Shown piece after piece: positions 26,042 to 34,578 of a stretch of 64,000 nucleotides of DNA; within the stretch, counting starts at the first letter, position 1, and each line of letters starts with the position of its first letter. Position numbers and translations under genes: made by a program. This DNA is from Chitinophaga tropicalis (GTDB taxonomy: Bacteria; Bacteroidota; Bacteroidia; Chitinophagales; Chitinophagaceae), in assembly GCF_009758205.1 (NCBI RefSeq), contig NZ_WRXN01000004.1, positions 186,001 to 250,000 of the forward strand, written 5' to 3'. The notes beneath the pieces were generated by a model. The model worked only from the letters and a program-made list of their open reading frames with translations, was not told where the DNA came from and searched no databases.

Positions 26042-28177
26042 TTGCGCAATTTTACCCTTTTTATCCTGGCCCTCCTCTATGTCTTACCTACCTGGGCACA
26101 ACGCCAATGTGGAACTGAAGTTGCCATGCAAGAGCTGATAGCTTCCAACCCGGCATTCCAGAAGATCCGTGAAAGGAAGGAGGCTCACCTTCAGGAAATG
26201 ACCCGGTTAGCCAAACAGAACAAGGCATTATCGAAGACCACCTATTCTACCGTAACCATTCCTGTGGTGGTGCATATTGTGCTTCGCAATCCGGCACAGG
26301 TAACAGATGCACAGGTGATGTCACAGATAGCGGCCCTGAATGCAGATTATGCCGCAGCCAATTCAGATCTCAGTAGTTTACCTAACGCCTGGAAAGGTGT
26401 TATGGGAAATCCCGCTATACAATTCTGTCTTGCACAACGTACTCCGGACGGCAATCCGACCACCGGTATTGACCGTGTAACGACTACCCGTACATCTTTC
26501 AGTATCAGCAGTGCTGCTTCCGCTGTAAAGCATACCACTACCGGGGGTATTGAGGCGTGGGACAGTGAGAACTATCTTAATATCTGGGTATGTACGCTGG
26601 CAGACAACTACCTGGGCATAGCCACCTTCCCGGATACTTACAGTGCAGCAGAACAGGGTGTAGTAGTACATTACACCGCTTTTGGCACTTCCGGTACCGC
26701 GAGATCGCCTTACAACAAGGGGCGCACCACTGTGCATGAAATAGGACATTACTTCTCCCTGCGTCATATATGGGGCGATGAGAACAACTGTGCTGCCGAT
26801 GATGGTATTGACGATACTCCCCTGCAGGCAACGGCTACTTATGATTGTCCCAGCTTTCCGCTGAAGGATAAATGTACGGTAGACTCGCCCGGCGTGATGT
26901 TCAACAACTACATGGACTATACAGACGATGCCTGTATGCTGCTCTTCACTTCCGACCAGGCAGACCGTATGAGAACGACACTGAACGAAGACAGGGCCAG
27001 CCTGCTGAATTCCAGTGGCTGTATTCCGCTTAACCTGCTGAATAATGATGCGCTGATAATGGAAGTGCTTTATCCTGCCGGACAGATCTGCGAAAGCAGC
27101 TTCTCTCCTTCCGTGGTGATCAAAAACCAGGGGCTGAACACGCTGACTTCAGCACAGATCAACTATCAATCAGATAATGGGGAAGTAAAGACCTACAGCT
27201 GGACCGGCAGCCTGACGGCACTCAGAACTGATACGGTACAACTGACAAGCAGCAGCACTACAGAAGGCGCACATCTGTTGAGAGCATATACCAGTCTGCC
27301 GAATGGCGTTACAGATGCAGATGTCACTAACGATACTGCCTGGGCTGCCTTTACGTACTATGCTGACGGCTCCCTGCCCTATGAAGAAGGCTTTGAAGGT
27401 AACATCTTCCCTCCAAACGGCTGGGAAATAAAGAATTATGACGGAAGCTATACCTGGGAAGTGACAGAAAGCGCTGCAAAATCGGGCACGAGATCTATCG
27501 TAATGCGTAACCTGGTTTACAATGCGAACGACGCTATAGATGATATACTGACACCTACTTTTGACCCTACCGGTAAAGATTCCGTATTCCTGTTCTTTGA
27601 TGTTGCCGCAGCAGCTTATTCCAGCCTGGATGGCAACAACACTATATGGGACAGCCTGCAGGTATTTACAACGTCTGACTGTGGTGTTACGCTGGACAGC
27701 CTCTACAAGAAAGGCGGAGCTGACCTGCTGACCCGTAAAACCGCTGTGCTGACGGAATATGTGCCGACAGCAACAGAATGGAGAAGGGATTCCGTTAACC
27801 TGACACCTATTATCAAAAAAGGCCGGTTCAGGGTGGTATTCAGGAACATCAGCAATGCAGAGAACAACATCTACCTGGATAATATCAATCTCGTTACCCG
27901 TTCTACCCTGCCTTACCTGAAGGAAAAAGGGTTGGTAATAGGGCCTGTTCCGGTAACCAGCCAGCTGTTCATCACCTTCCTGGAGCCACCGGCCAATTTG
28001 CAGTATATAGCTATATATAATACACTGGGGCAGATGGTGACCAAACAACGTGGCTCGTCTATCAACAGCAGTAACCGTTTTATCTTTGATTTGGTAAATG
28101 AACCAAATGGTATTTATTTTGTAAAGCTGATTTACAGCAACAAGGTCAAGACTATTAAGATAACTAAAGTGAATTAA
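26042..28177 (+). CDS. Secreted M43-family zinc metalloprotease with type IX secretion sorting domain
   Basis: The start is TTG: no in-frame ATG lies between the upstream stop at 26009 and the signal peptide, and TTG gives a clean signal (LFILALLYVLPTWAQ). The 711-residue protein then has a pappalysin-type M43 domain with HEIGHYFSLRH (zinc ligands H232, H236, H242), a GDENNC turn and NNYMDYTDD as the Met-turn. A beta-sandwich region follows, and the end (GPVPVTSQLFI to TIKITKVN) is a type A T9SS C-terminal sorting domain. It is exported across the outer membrane and probably digests protein outside the cell. mqnE begins 5 bases later. Confidence 0.9.
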   Translation: MRNFTLFILALLYVLPTWAQRQCGTEVAMQELIASNPAFQKIRERKEAHLQEMTRLAKQNKALSKTTYSTVTIPVVVHIVLRNPAQVTDAQVMSQIAALNADYAAANSDLSSLPNAWKGVMGNPAIQFCLAQRTPDGNPTTGIDRVTTTRTSFSISSAASAVKHTTTGGIEAWDSENYLNIWVCTLADNYLGIATFPDTYSAAEQGVVVHYTAFGTSGTARSPYNKGRTTVHEIGHYFSLRHIWGDENNCAADDGIDDTPLQATATYDCPSFPLKDKCTVDSPGVMFNNYMDYTDDACMLLFTSDQADRMRTTLNEDRASLLNSSGCIPLNLLNNDALIMEVLYPAGQICESSFSPSVVIKNQGLNTLTSAQINYQSDNGEVKTYSWTGSLTALRTDTVQLTSSSTTEGAHLLRAYTSLPNGVTDADVTNDTAWAAFTYYADGSLPYEEGFEGNIFPPNGWEIKNYDGSYTWEVTESAAKSGTRSIVMRNLVYNANDAIDDILTPTFDPTGKDSVFLFFDVAAAAYSSLDGNNTIWDSLQVFTTSDCGVTLDSLYKKGGADLLTRKTAVLTEYVPTATEWRRDSVNLTPIIKKGRFRVVFRNISNAENNIYLDNINLVTRSTLPYLKEKGLVIGPVPVTSQLFITFLEPPANLQYIAIYNTLGQMVTKQRGSSINSSNRFIFDLVNEPNGIYFVKLIYSNKVKTIKITKVN

Positions 28178-28182
28178 GCGAG

Positions 28183-29364
28183 ATGACGACTAGAAATGAT
28201 TATCCTGCCGTAGAGATATTACTGCAAGATGGAAGTTTGGATAAAGCGTTGAAGACCATAGGTGAAAAGGTATTGTCGCAGGAGCGGCTTACGCCTGATG
28301 AAGGTATCCTTTTATTTGAAAAGGGAGATCTGTCCTACCTGGGCGCACTGGCCAATTTTGTGAGGGTGCGTATGCATGGTGATAAAACCTATTTCAACCG
28401 TAATTTTCACATAGAACCCACTAACGTCTGCATCTTTACCTGCAAATTCTGTTCTTACTCCCGTTCCTATAAACACCGTGAGGAAGGCTGGGAACTAAGC
28501 ATAGACCAGATGCTGGATATTGTGAAAAAGTATGACGGTCAACCTGTTACAGAAGTACATATAGTAGGCGGCGTACATCCCAAAATGAACCTGGAATTCT
28601 TTTGTGAGCTGCTGAGCAAAATAAAGGCCCATCGTCCGGACCTGCACCTGAAAGGGTTTACGGCTGTGGAACTGGATTATATGTTCCGCAAAGCAAAGCT
28701 TTCTGTTGAAGAAGGCATGAAAATGCTGCGTGATGCAGGCTTACAATCACTTCCCGGCGGCGGCGCCGAGATCTTCCACCCGGATATCCGTGCACAGATC
28801 TGCCATGATAAGGTAGATGCCGATGGATGGCTGAACATTCATAAAACTGCCCATCAGCTGGGAATGCATACCAATGCCACCATGCTGTATGGTCACCTGG
28901 AACAATACTGGCACCGTGTAGATCATATGGAACGCCTGCGTCAGCTCCAGGATGAGACCAAAGGCTTCAATACTTTTATACCTCTCAAATTCCGTAATGG
29001 CGACAATGAGATGTCTCACGTTCCGGAATCTTCAGTAATAGAAGATCTCAGGCTTTATGCCATTGCCAGGTTGTATATGGATAACTTCCCTCACCTCAAG
29101 GCTTACTGGCCTATGCTGGGAAGGAACAGTGCACAGCTTACCCTGTCTTTCGGCGTAAATGACCTGGACGGTACTATTGATGATACCACCAAGATCTATT
29201 CTATGGCTGGTTCAGAAGAGCAGAACCCGTCTATGAACACTGCACAGCTGGCAATGCTGATAAAACAGGCGGGTAGAAGACCTGTAGAAAGGGATACAGT
29301 TTATAACGAGATCAAAGATTATACAGATGTAGTGTTCTCTGAAGAAGAACTTATGGCCCGTTAA
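28183..29364 (+). CDS. mqnE: Aminofutalosine synthase, radical SAM
   Basis: The 393-residue enzyme has the radical SAM cluster motif CIFTCKFC (C83, C87, C90, CxxxCxxC), then EVHIVGGVHP, GFTAVELDYM and SLPGGGAEIF, which are typical of MqnE rather than MqnC. It joins 3-[(1-carboxyvinyl)oxy]benzoate with SAM to make aminofutalosine in the futalosine route to menaquinone. The other mqn genes are not in the window. It follows the protease gene after 5 bases and precedes the DUF192 gene by 13, so the three may share a transcript although their jobs are unrelated. Confidence 0.93.
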   Translation: MTTRNDYPAVEILLQDGSLDKALKTIGEKVLSQERLTPDEGILLFEKGDLSYLGALANFVRVRMHGDKTYFNRNFHIEPTNVCIFTCKFCSYSRSYKHREEGWELSIDQMLDIVKKYDGQPVTEVHIVGGVHPKMNLEFFCELLSKIKAHRPDLHLKGFTAVELDYMFRKAKLSVEEGMKMLRDAGLQSLPGGGAEIFHPDIRAQICHDKVDADGWLNIHKTAHQLGMHTNATMLYGHLEQYWHRVDHMERLRQLQDETKGFNTFIPLKFRNGDNEMSHVPESSVIEDLRLYAIARLYMDNFPHLKAYWPMLGRNSAQLTLSFGVNDLDGTIDDTTKIYSMAGSEEQNPSMNTAQLAMLIKQAGRRPVERDTVYNEIKDYTDVVFSEEELMAR

Positions 29365-29377
29365 AACCATCTTCCAT

Positions 29378-29902
29378 ATGTCCATGTATGCTACCAAATG
29401 GTTATTCAACGCATTACTGAGTGTGTACCTTGCCGGCTGTCACAATAATGGCAGTAACCAGGTGATCAGGTCAGAAAAAGCGATTGTAACTGCAAGCAAT
29501 GATGGGCCGGTATTCAGGAAGGAAGGTGAGCTGTATTTTCTGAGCAAAATAAATAATGATACCCTCCGGAAAATAGATGTGGAATTTGCTACGACCGATG
29601 AGGAAAGAGCACAGGGGTTAATGGATAGGAAATCTATGACGGATGATCAGGGGATGTTGTTCATCTTTGCCAAAGCTGAGGAGCAGTCTTTCTGGATGAA
29701 GAACACCTATATTTCCCTGGATATCATTTACCTGGATGAGAAAAAGGAAATTGTGTCTGTGCAGAAATATACTACTCCCCTTTCTGAGGAGAGTCTGCCT
29801 TCGTTTAAGAAAGCGCAGTATGCGCTGGAGGTGAATGCCGGGTTTTGTGATAAGTATCATATAGCTTATGGTGATAAGATAGTTTATAGGGCTGTTAAAT
29901 AA
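29378..29902 (+). CDS. DUF192 lipoprotein
   Basis: The 174-residue protein has a short lipoprotein-type signal (VYLAGC, Cys21) and one DUF192 domain (about 60-172). The domain's features are VEFATTDEERAQGLMDRKSM, GMLFIFAKAEEQSFWMKNTYISLDIIYLD (first residues given) and YALEVNAGF near the C-terminus. Structures of the family show a small beta-barrel with an unknown, perhaps ligand-binding, role. It is the last gene of the protease-mqnE group and is followed after 15 bases by a perfect-stem repeat head that could end transcription. Confidence 0.85.
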   Translation: MSMYATKWLFNALLSVYLAGCHNNGSNQVIRSEKAIVTASNDGPVFRKEGELYFLSKINNDTLRKIDVEFATTDEERAQGLMDRKSMTDDQGMLFIFAKAEEQSFWMKNTYISLDIIYLDEKKEIVSVQKYTTPLSEESLPSFKKAQYALEVNAGFCDKYHIAYGDKIVYRAVK

Positions 29903-29917
29903 TTAAGCGGGGAACTG

Positions 29918-30138
29918 CACAAAAAAAACGCTTTTGCCTTCGGCAAAAGCGTTTTTTTTGTGGGAGAGGCCTGCGGCCGGCTAAAAAGTTTTTTTTTAGA
30001 AGGTTTTGACCTGCTTACGGCCGGTTAAATGATTTTTTTGTGAGAGGCCTGCGGCCGGCTAAAAAGATCTTTTTAGAAGGTTCTGACCTGCTTACGGCCG
30101 GTTAATGATTTTTTTTGTGAGAGGCCTTCGGCCGGTTG
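29918..30138 (+). repeat. Composite intergenic repeat, copy 4, with tandem tail units
   Basis: The head (29918-29962) pairs perfectly from CAC to GTG: A-run, ACGCTTTTGCC, TTC, GGCAAAAGCGT, T-run. The tail is a tandem array: unit 1 at 29961-30040, unit 2 at 30041-30117 and a partial third at 30118-30137. Each full unit holds two GC palindromes (GGCCTGCGGCCGGC and CTGCTTACGGCCGG) separated by T-rich sequence. Units 1 and 2 are nearly identical, differing by a few bases and T-run length. The head follows the DUF192 stop and could be its terminator. Confidence 0.88.
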
Positions 30139-30140
30139 TA

Positions 30141-32420
30141 TTATTTAAGTTCTTCCATTGTAAAAGATTTTTGCCTTCCTTTATATTGCTTCCTCACATC
30201 CTGTATATCCTTCTCCGTTACCTTTGCTGCATGATTGTTCCAGGCCCCCCTGATAAAGCTCAGCACTTCTGCGATATCTGCATCAGAGAATTCGTCATTG
30301 CTGCCTATTCCCGGCATATCTCCGCTTATTTCAGGTGCTTTGTAGACTTTCCCGTTCACTTCTACGGGACCGGTCAGACCATATAAAACAATAGCCGTTA
30401 ACCGCCGTTTATCTCCTGTCACTACACCAGATTGATTCAATGGCGGAGCCAGGGATTGTATTCCCTCACCATCTGCCCCATGGCAGGTCTGACAAACTGT
30501 TTTGAAGAGGATAGCGCCCCTGGGGTAAGTCTTCTCCAGGCTTGCGTTCATACTGGCCATCCGGCGATGCTTTATATCTTCTCTTACCTTCTCCAGGTGT
30601 TTATACAATACCTGGGTAGTATCTGTCTTCCATTCCTTCAGCTGTTTCAGCAGCTCATCTTCCTTACCTGCGGCATGGCTGATAATAGCATCCGCCACAA
30701 AAGGATCGTTGGCATACCGGCCTGCCAGCTCCATTTCAAGGGTATTCACTTCTTTGCCCAGGAAAGGCGGGAAGGTATGCAGGAGCCTTGCAACATAAGG
30801 CGCCAGGAAAACATTTTCCCGCAACGCTGCTACCGCCGCCAGTACTTCTTTTGCATTGACCGGTGTGATGACAGATGGCAATGCGGCAAATGCTTCTGCC
30901 TGCAGGTATGGGTTATTCTGCTGCAGAAGCAACTGTATATCTGCATATTGTAAAGTACCTAATCCCTCCAGCGTCCACAGTGCATGAATGGCACCTTTTA
31001 CACTGTCAGTATGACGAAGACGCTCTTTCAGCGCCGGCGTTAACGAGGTATAATGATTATCTACGATCAGCTGCTGTGCTTTATCTCTCACCCATCCGTT
31101 GGAATGGTCCAGCAGGGCAAGTAATTGCTGTGGATGGTTCTCTATCACAACAGGTTTCAGCTTACTACCTGCAGGCGCTATACGGTAAATACGGCCACAG
31201 TTGATAGGATTGGTGAGATTCCTGCTTCTGATCTCTTTTTTCAGATACGGGGTGAGATATGTTTTATGCTGGATAATGCCCCTGTACATATCCAGTACAT
31301 ACATGGCTCCGTCAGGGCCGTCATAAAGGCTTACCGGCCTGAAACGCTCATCCGTGCTGGCCAGGAATTCCTTATGGGCGTAGGCCTGCTTTCCTTTAAC
31401 GATGTACCCGCTATCCTGCAGGATGTTACGTTTGACCAGGTTGGCGGAAGGTTCTGCTACAAATACATTGTTATCATATTCTTTGCCGAGCTGCGCACCA
31501 CGATATACGAGCGGGCCGCAGGCGGCGGTCATATTCCGGAGGCGGAGGCTGTCATCCAGCGTATTTTTCATATATCCCCTGTTCACACCGGTGTTGGCCC
31601 TGGCGGAATATACGCGGGTATCGGGCACTATTTTCTCGTCGTAACCGGCTACACGTTTCTGGTCAGGATTATGTACGCCCAGGCCGGGCAGGAAATAATC
31701 GCCCAGCACATTTTCAGAGTTGTTGTTGTAGTAAAGCCTGCCGTAATTATCCTGCGTAATGCCCCATTGTCCGCGGAAATGCGTGTCTTCCTTCAACCAT
31801 TTATTCCCTGACTTACGGTAACGTTTATCGGATTTGGCGTTATAGATCCAGTTGTCCATAGCACGAAGGAGGCCGTTGGGCTGATGTTCTACGTTACCGC
31901 CTTCTGTATATTTATTGTCTACCAGGGTACGTTTACCTGCTTTATCACCTTGTCTTTCAATGAACCATAGCTTTGGCGGCTCTGCCAGCAGCACGCCGTT
32001 CTCTACCAGGCAGACTGCCCTGGGAAGCACGAGGGAATCGAGGAATACAGTACGTTTATCAGCTACGCCGTCCTGGTTGGTATCTTCCAGTATCACTACC
32101 TTGCCGTTAGGAGCATCTTCCCCGGTACCGCTTGTGTCAGGCATATAGCCTGTCATCTCCACCACCCACATACGCCCTTTTTCGTCGAAGGTCATGGCTA
32201 CGGGCACGACTACCAGTGGTTCCGACGCTACCAGCTGCACTTCCAGTCCTTTTTCCACTTCCATATGGGTAATGGCCGTCTTTGCGTCCAATACAGGGGA
32301 TGTGGCATATTTCTCCCGTATAGCCAAGGAATCAGGACGATTGCCTGCCGGATCTTTTTTTTCATCGTGGCATGCTGTCAGCCAGAGGGCCGCTGCCAGC
32401 AGATAAAACCTGTAACTCAT
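30141..32420 (-). CDS. Cytochrome c / HEAT-repeat lipoprotein of the membrane-bound dehydrogenase type
   Basis: The 759-residue protein has a lipoprotein signal (LWLTAC, Cys17). Residues about 55-420 resemble the PVC-type 'membrane-bound dehydrogenase' beta-propeller domain (MTFDEKGRMWVVEMTGY, GPDGAMYVLDMYRGIIQH). A middle part with helical repeats follows (DHSNGWVRDKAQQLIVD, HEAT-like). The C-terminus is a class I cytochrome c with the haem motif CQTCH at about 643-647 and an axial Met in the MPGIGSNDEFSD region. It probably oxidises a sugar-related substrate outside the inner membrane and passes electrons to its own haem. It is a single gene, with no substrate clue nearby. Confidence 0.83.
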   Translation of the reverse strand: MSYRFYLLAAALWLTACHDEKKDPAGNRPDSLAIREKYATSPVLDAKTAITHMEVEKGLEVQLVASEPLVVVPVAMTFDEKGRMWVVEMTGYMPDTSGTGEDAPNGKVVILEDTNQDGVADKRTVFLDSLVLPRAVCLVENGVLLAEPPKLWFIERQGDKAGKRTLVDNKYTEGGNVEHQPNGLLRAMDNWIYNAKSDKRYRKSGNKWLKEDTHFRGQWGITQDNYGRLYYNNNSENVLGDYFLPGLGVHNPDQKRVAGYDEKIVPDTRVYSARANTGVNRGYMKNTLDDSLRLRNMTAACGPLVYRGAQLGKEYDNNVFVAEPSANLVKRNILQDSGYIVKGKQAYAHKEFLASTDERFRPVSLYDGPDGAMYVLDMYRGIIQHKTYLTPYLKKEIRSRNLTNPINCGRIYRIAPAGSKLKPVVIENHPQQLLALLDHSNGWVRDKAQQLIVDNHYTSLTPALKERLRHTDSVKGAIHALWTLEGLGTLQYADIQLLLQQNNPYLQAEAFAALPSVITPVNAKEVLAAVAALRENVFLAPYVARLLHTFPPFLGKEVNTLEMELAGRYANDPFVADAIISHAAGKEDELLKQLKEWKTDTTQVLYKHLEKVREDIKHRRMASMNASLEKTYPRGAILFKTVCQTCHGADGEGIQSLAPPLNQSGVVTGDKRRLTAIVLYGLTGPVEVNGKVYKAPEISGDMPGIGSNDEFSDADIAEVLSFIRGAWNNHAAKVTEKDIQDVRKQYKGRQKSFTMEELK

Positions 32421-32530
32421 CGTTGTAATCGATTGTAAAGCCCAAAATATGAATTAAATTAGGAAATAGAAATTAACTTCGCTGATTGTAGCGCATCGGT
32501 TTAAAATTTTTTGTGATGCGGTACACGAGG

Positions 32531-32565
32531 AAATTGCTTTCGCCTCCGGCAAAAGCAATTTTTTT
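32531..32565 (+). repeat. Composite intergenic repeat, copy 5, head only, in a divergent gap
   Basis: The head has arms ATTGCTTTCGCC and GGCAAAAGCAAT around TCC, with a T-run and GAG on the right; the left A-run is shortened to AAATTGC. A faint tail follows (TGCTGTGCGTGGC at about 32579-32591). It sits between the divergent starts of the cytochrome lipoprotein (32420) and the nucleoside transporter (32689), not at a gene end. Confidence 0.72.
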
Positions 32566-32688
32566 GAGGAAGTTCCTTGTGCTGTGCGTGGCATAAGGCC
32601 TGAAAAGAGATTTTTGGGACAGGCTTTAACGTGCGGCTAAAAAATCAAATAAAGAATCTGCTTTCATTCACAACCATCTAAATAGCTT

Positions 32689-33951
32689 ATGGGACGTTTT
32701 CAGGGCATTTTTGGAATAATTTTGATCCTTGGCCTGGCTTATTTATTCTCTAACAACAAAAGAAAGATCAACTTCCGCTTAGTGTTCAGCGGTATTGCGT
32801 TACAGGTACTGATAGCTCTGTCTATCCTGAAAGTAGGTCCTGTATTCCGCTTCTTCCAGGGAGTGGGTAAGGCAATGGGAAAGCTGGAGGACTTTGCCCG
32901 TCAGGGCGCCGCTTTCGTATATGGTGGCATTGCGGTAGAGCAGAAACCCGGCACTATCGGCAATTACCTGGGTGGCGGCTTTGTATTTGCGTTTAATATC
33001 ACTGCCGCCATTATCCTGGTATGCTCTCTTGTAGCTATCCTTTATCACTTTGGTATTATGCAGCGTATCGTTGCCGTAATAGCCCGCGCCATGAACGTGA
33101 TCATGCGGGTGAGCGGCGCTGAGGCATTAAGTAATGTGGCGAGCGCTTTCGTGGGGCAGATAGAGGCGCAGGTGATGATACGCCCTTACCTTCCGTACAT
33201 GACAAAAAGTGAGCTGCTGGCTTCTATGAGCGGTAGTCTGGCCTGTATAGCTGGCGGGATACTGGTAGTATATTCCAATATGGGGGCTCAGGCAGGTATG
33301 GATATTGCCCCTATGCTGATCACTGCCAGCCTGATGGCTGCGCCGGGAGCACTGGTCATTTCCAAGATCGTTTTCCCGGAAACGGAGGAATCTCAGACAA
33401 TGGGGAAAGTGAAAATGGAAGTGAAGAGTCATTATGTGAATGTGATAGATGCCATTACCCATGGGGCGGGAGATGGTTTTAAAATTGCTATGAACGTAAT
33501 AGCTATGATCATCGGGTTTATTGCGCTGATAGCTTTCCTGGATTGGGGATTGCTGAAGGTAGGACAGCTTTTTCATCTGAGCTTTCCATTGAGCCTGAAC
33601 TGGATATTCGGGAAGCTCTTCTATCCTATTGCGTGGGCTATGGGAGTACCTGGTGAAGATGTGAACAGTGTGGCTACCTTGCTGGGGCAGAAGCTGACCA
33701 TTAATGAGTTTATTGCGTTTAAGAATCTGACGGATAAGGCTGTGCCGGTGTTGTCGCAGAAAGGGTTGATGATAGTGAGTATTGCTATTTGCGGGTTTGC
33801 TAATTTTAGTAGTGTGGGGATGCAGATAGGGGGTATTGGGGTGTTGGCGCCGGAGCGTAGGGCTGATCTTGCGGCGCTGGGGATGAAGGCGTTGTTTTGT
33901 GGTACGTTGGCTTCGTATTTGTCGGCTACGATTGCGGGGATATTGTTTTGA
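32689..33951 (+). CDS. Concentrative nucleoside transporter, NupC/CNT family
   Basis: The 420-residue membrane protein has 10 or more hydrophobic helices in the CNT order: an N-terminal trio, a loop with GKLEDFARQGAAFVYGG, then MNVIMRVSGAEALSNVASAFVGQIEAQVMIRPYLPYMTKSE (first and last residues only are important here) and ISIAICGFANFSSVGMQIGGIG near the C-terminus. It would import nucleosides with sodium or protons. The last 60 codons are very poor in C and rich in G and T compared with the first part of the gene. The stop codon lies in a 30-base tandem duplication. Confidence 0.92.
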   Translation: MGRFQGIFGIILILGLAYLFSNNKRKINFRLVFSGIALQVLIALSILKVGPVFRFFQGVGKAMGKLEDFARQGAAFVYGGIAVEQKPGTIGNYLGGGFVFAFNITAAIILVCSLVAILYHFGIMQRIVAVIARAMNVIMRVSGAEALSNVASAFVGQIEAQVMIRPYLPYMTKSELLASMSGSLACIAGGILVVYSNMGAQAGMDIAPMLITASLMAAPGALVISKIVFPETEESQTMGKVKMEVKSHYVNVIDAITHGAGDGFKIAMNVIAMIIGFIALIAFLDWGLLKVGQLFHLSFPLSLNWIFGKLFYPIAWAMGVPGEDVNSVATLLGQKLTINEFIAFKNLTDKAVPVLSQKGLMIVSIAICGFANFSSVGMQIGGIGVLAPERRADLAALGMKALFCGTLASYLSATIAGILF

Positions 33952-34001
33952 GTAATATTTGTGTTGGATAAATTGTTTTGAGTAGGATTTATGTTGGATA
34001 A
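33942..34001 (+). repeat. Tandem duplication of 30 bases over the transporter stop codon
   Basis: Two adjacent 30-base copies (33942-33971 and 33972-34001) agree at 27 of 30 positions. Each starts ATTGTTTTGAGTA and ends TGTTGGATAA. The first contains the last codons and TGA of the nucleoside transporter gene. The second ends 4 bases before a composite repeat head. Confidence 0.88.
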
Positions 34002-34005
34002 ACTG

Positions 34006-34145
34006 CACAAAAAAATCGCTTTTGCCTTCGGCAAAAGCGATTTTTTTGTGAGAGATTTTTCTAACCGGCCTTCGGCCGGTTAGAATGATTTTTTGTGAGA
34101 GGCCTTTGGCCGGTTAAATTATTTTATCGACCTGCGGCCGGTTAA
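34006..34145 (+). repeat. Composite intergenic repeat, copy 6 (perfect-stem head, three GC palindromes)
   Basis: The head (34006-34050) pairs perfectly from CAC to GTG with arms TCGCTTTTGCC and GGCAAAAGCGA around TTC. Tail palindromes are at about 34062-34082 (AACCGGCC TTC GGCCGGTT), 34098-34115 and 34129-34145. It lies between convergent genes: the nucleoside transporter ends at 33951 and the DUF4259 gene at 34146, so it is in the right place for a two-way terminator. Confidence 0.86.
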
Positions 34146-34541
34146 TTAGTCAAGTCTTTTAATCAGATCTGCCATTACAGCTTCCCATTCGGTCAGTTCA
34201 CCGCTTTCAGACCAGTTCTCCCTCATTTCAGAAGATTCTTTGATCTTCTCAGCAACGGAACGTGCCAGTTTGCGGAGTGCCGGAGTAGCCAGCAGGTTGA
34301 GGGAATCAAGATGATCCAGCGGATCTTCAGGGAAATCTTCACTTGCTTTTCCGGCCAGTGCAGCTACAACTTCTGCAGCAGCCAGTGCGTCTTCGCATTC
34401 AGATGTATCCAGTGCACCTTCTTTGTTTAACGTGAACTGCAGGGTATCGGCAACCATGCCGCCGTCCTTGTTGTCCATCATTTCAAATATCCAGTCTTGA
34501 GAGCCATCATTTTCGAAGTTTCTGGTACCCCATGTGCCCAT
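34146..34541 (-). CDS. DUF4259 protein
   Basis: The 131-residue acidic protein begins MGTWGTRNFENDGSQDW, the hallmark of DUF4259, and has the family's central alanine-rich helix (ALAAAEVVAALAGK) and a C-terminal helix with ALRKLARSVAEKIKESSE. No signal peptide is seen. The family is widespread and of unknown function, possibly linked to contact-dependent or immunity-type loci in some species, but nothing here supports that. It is the gene after smc in the same direction, 37 bases downstream of it. Confidence 0.85.
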   Translation of the reverse strand: MGTWGTRNFENDGSQDWIFEMMDNKDGGMVADTLQFTLNKEGALDTSECEDALAAAEVVAALAGKASEDFPEDPLDHLDSLNLLATPALRKLARSVAEKIKESSEMRENWSESGELTEWEAVMADLIKRLD

Positions 34542-34578
34542 GATATATAGTTTTTTTGGTTTTTATGTGATGATTAAC

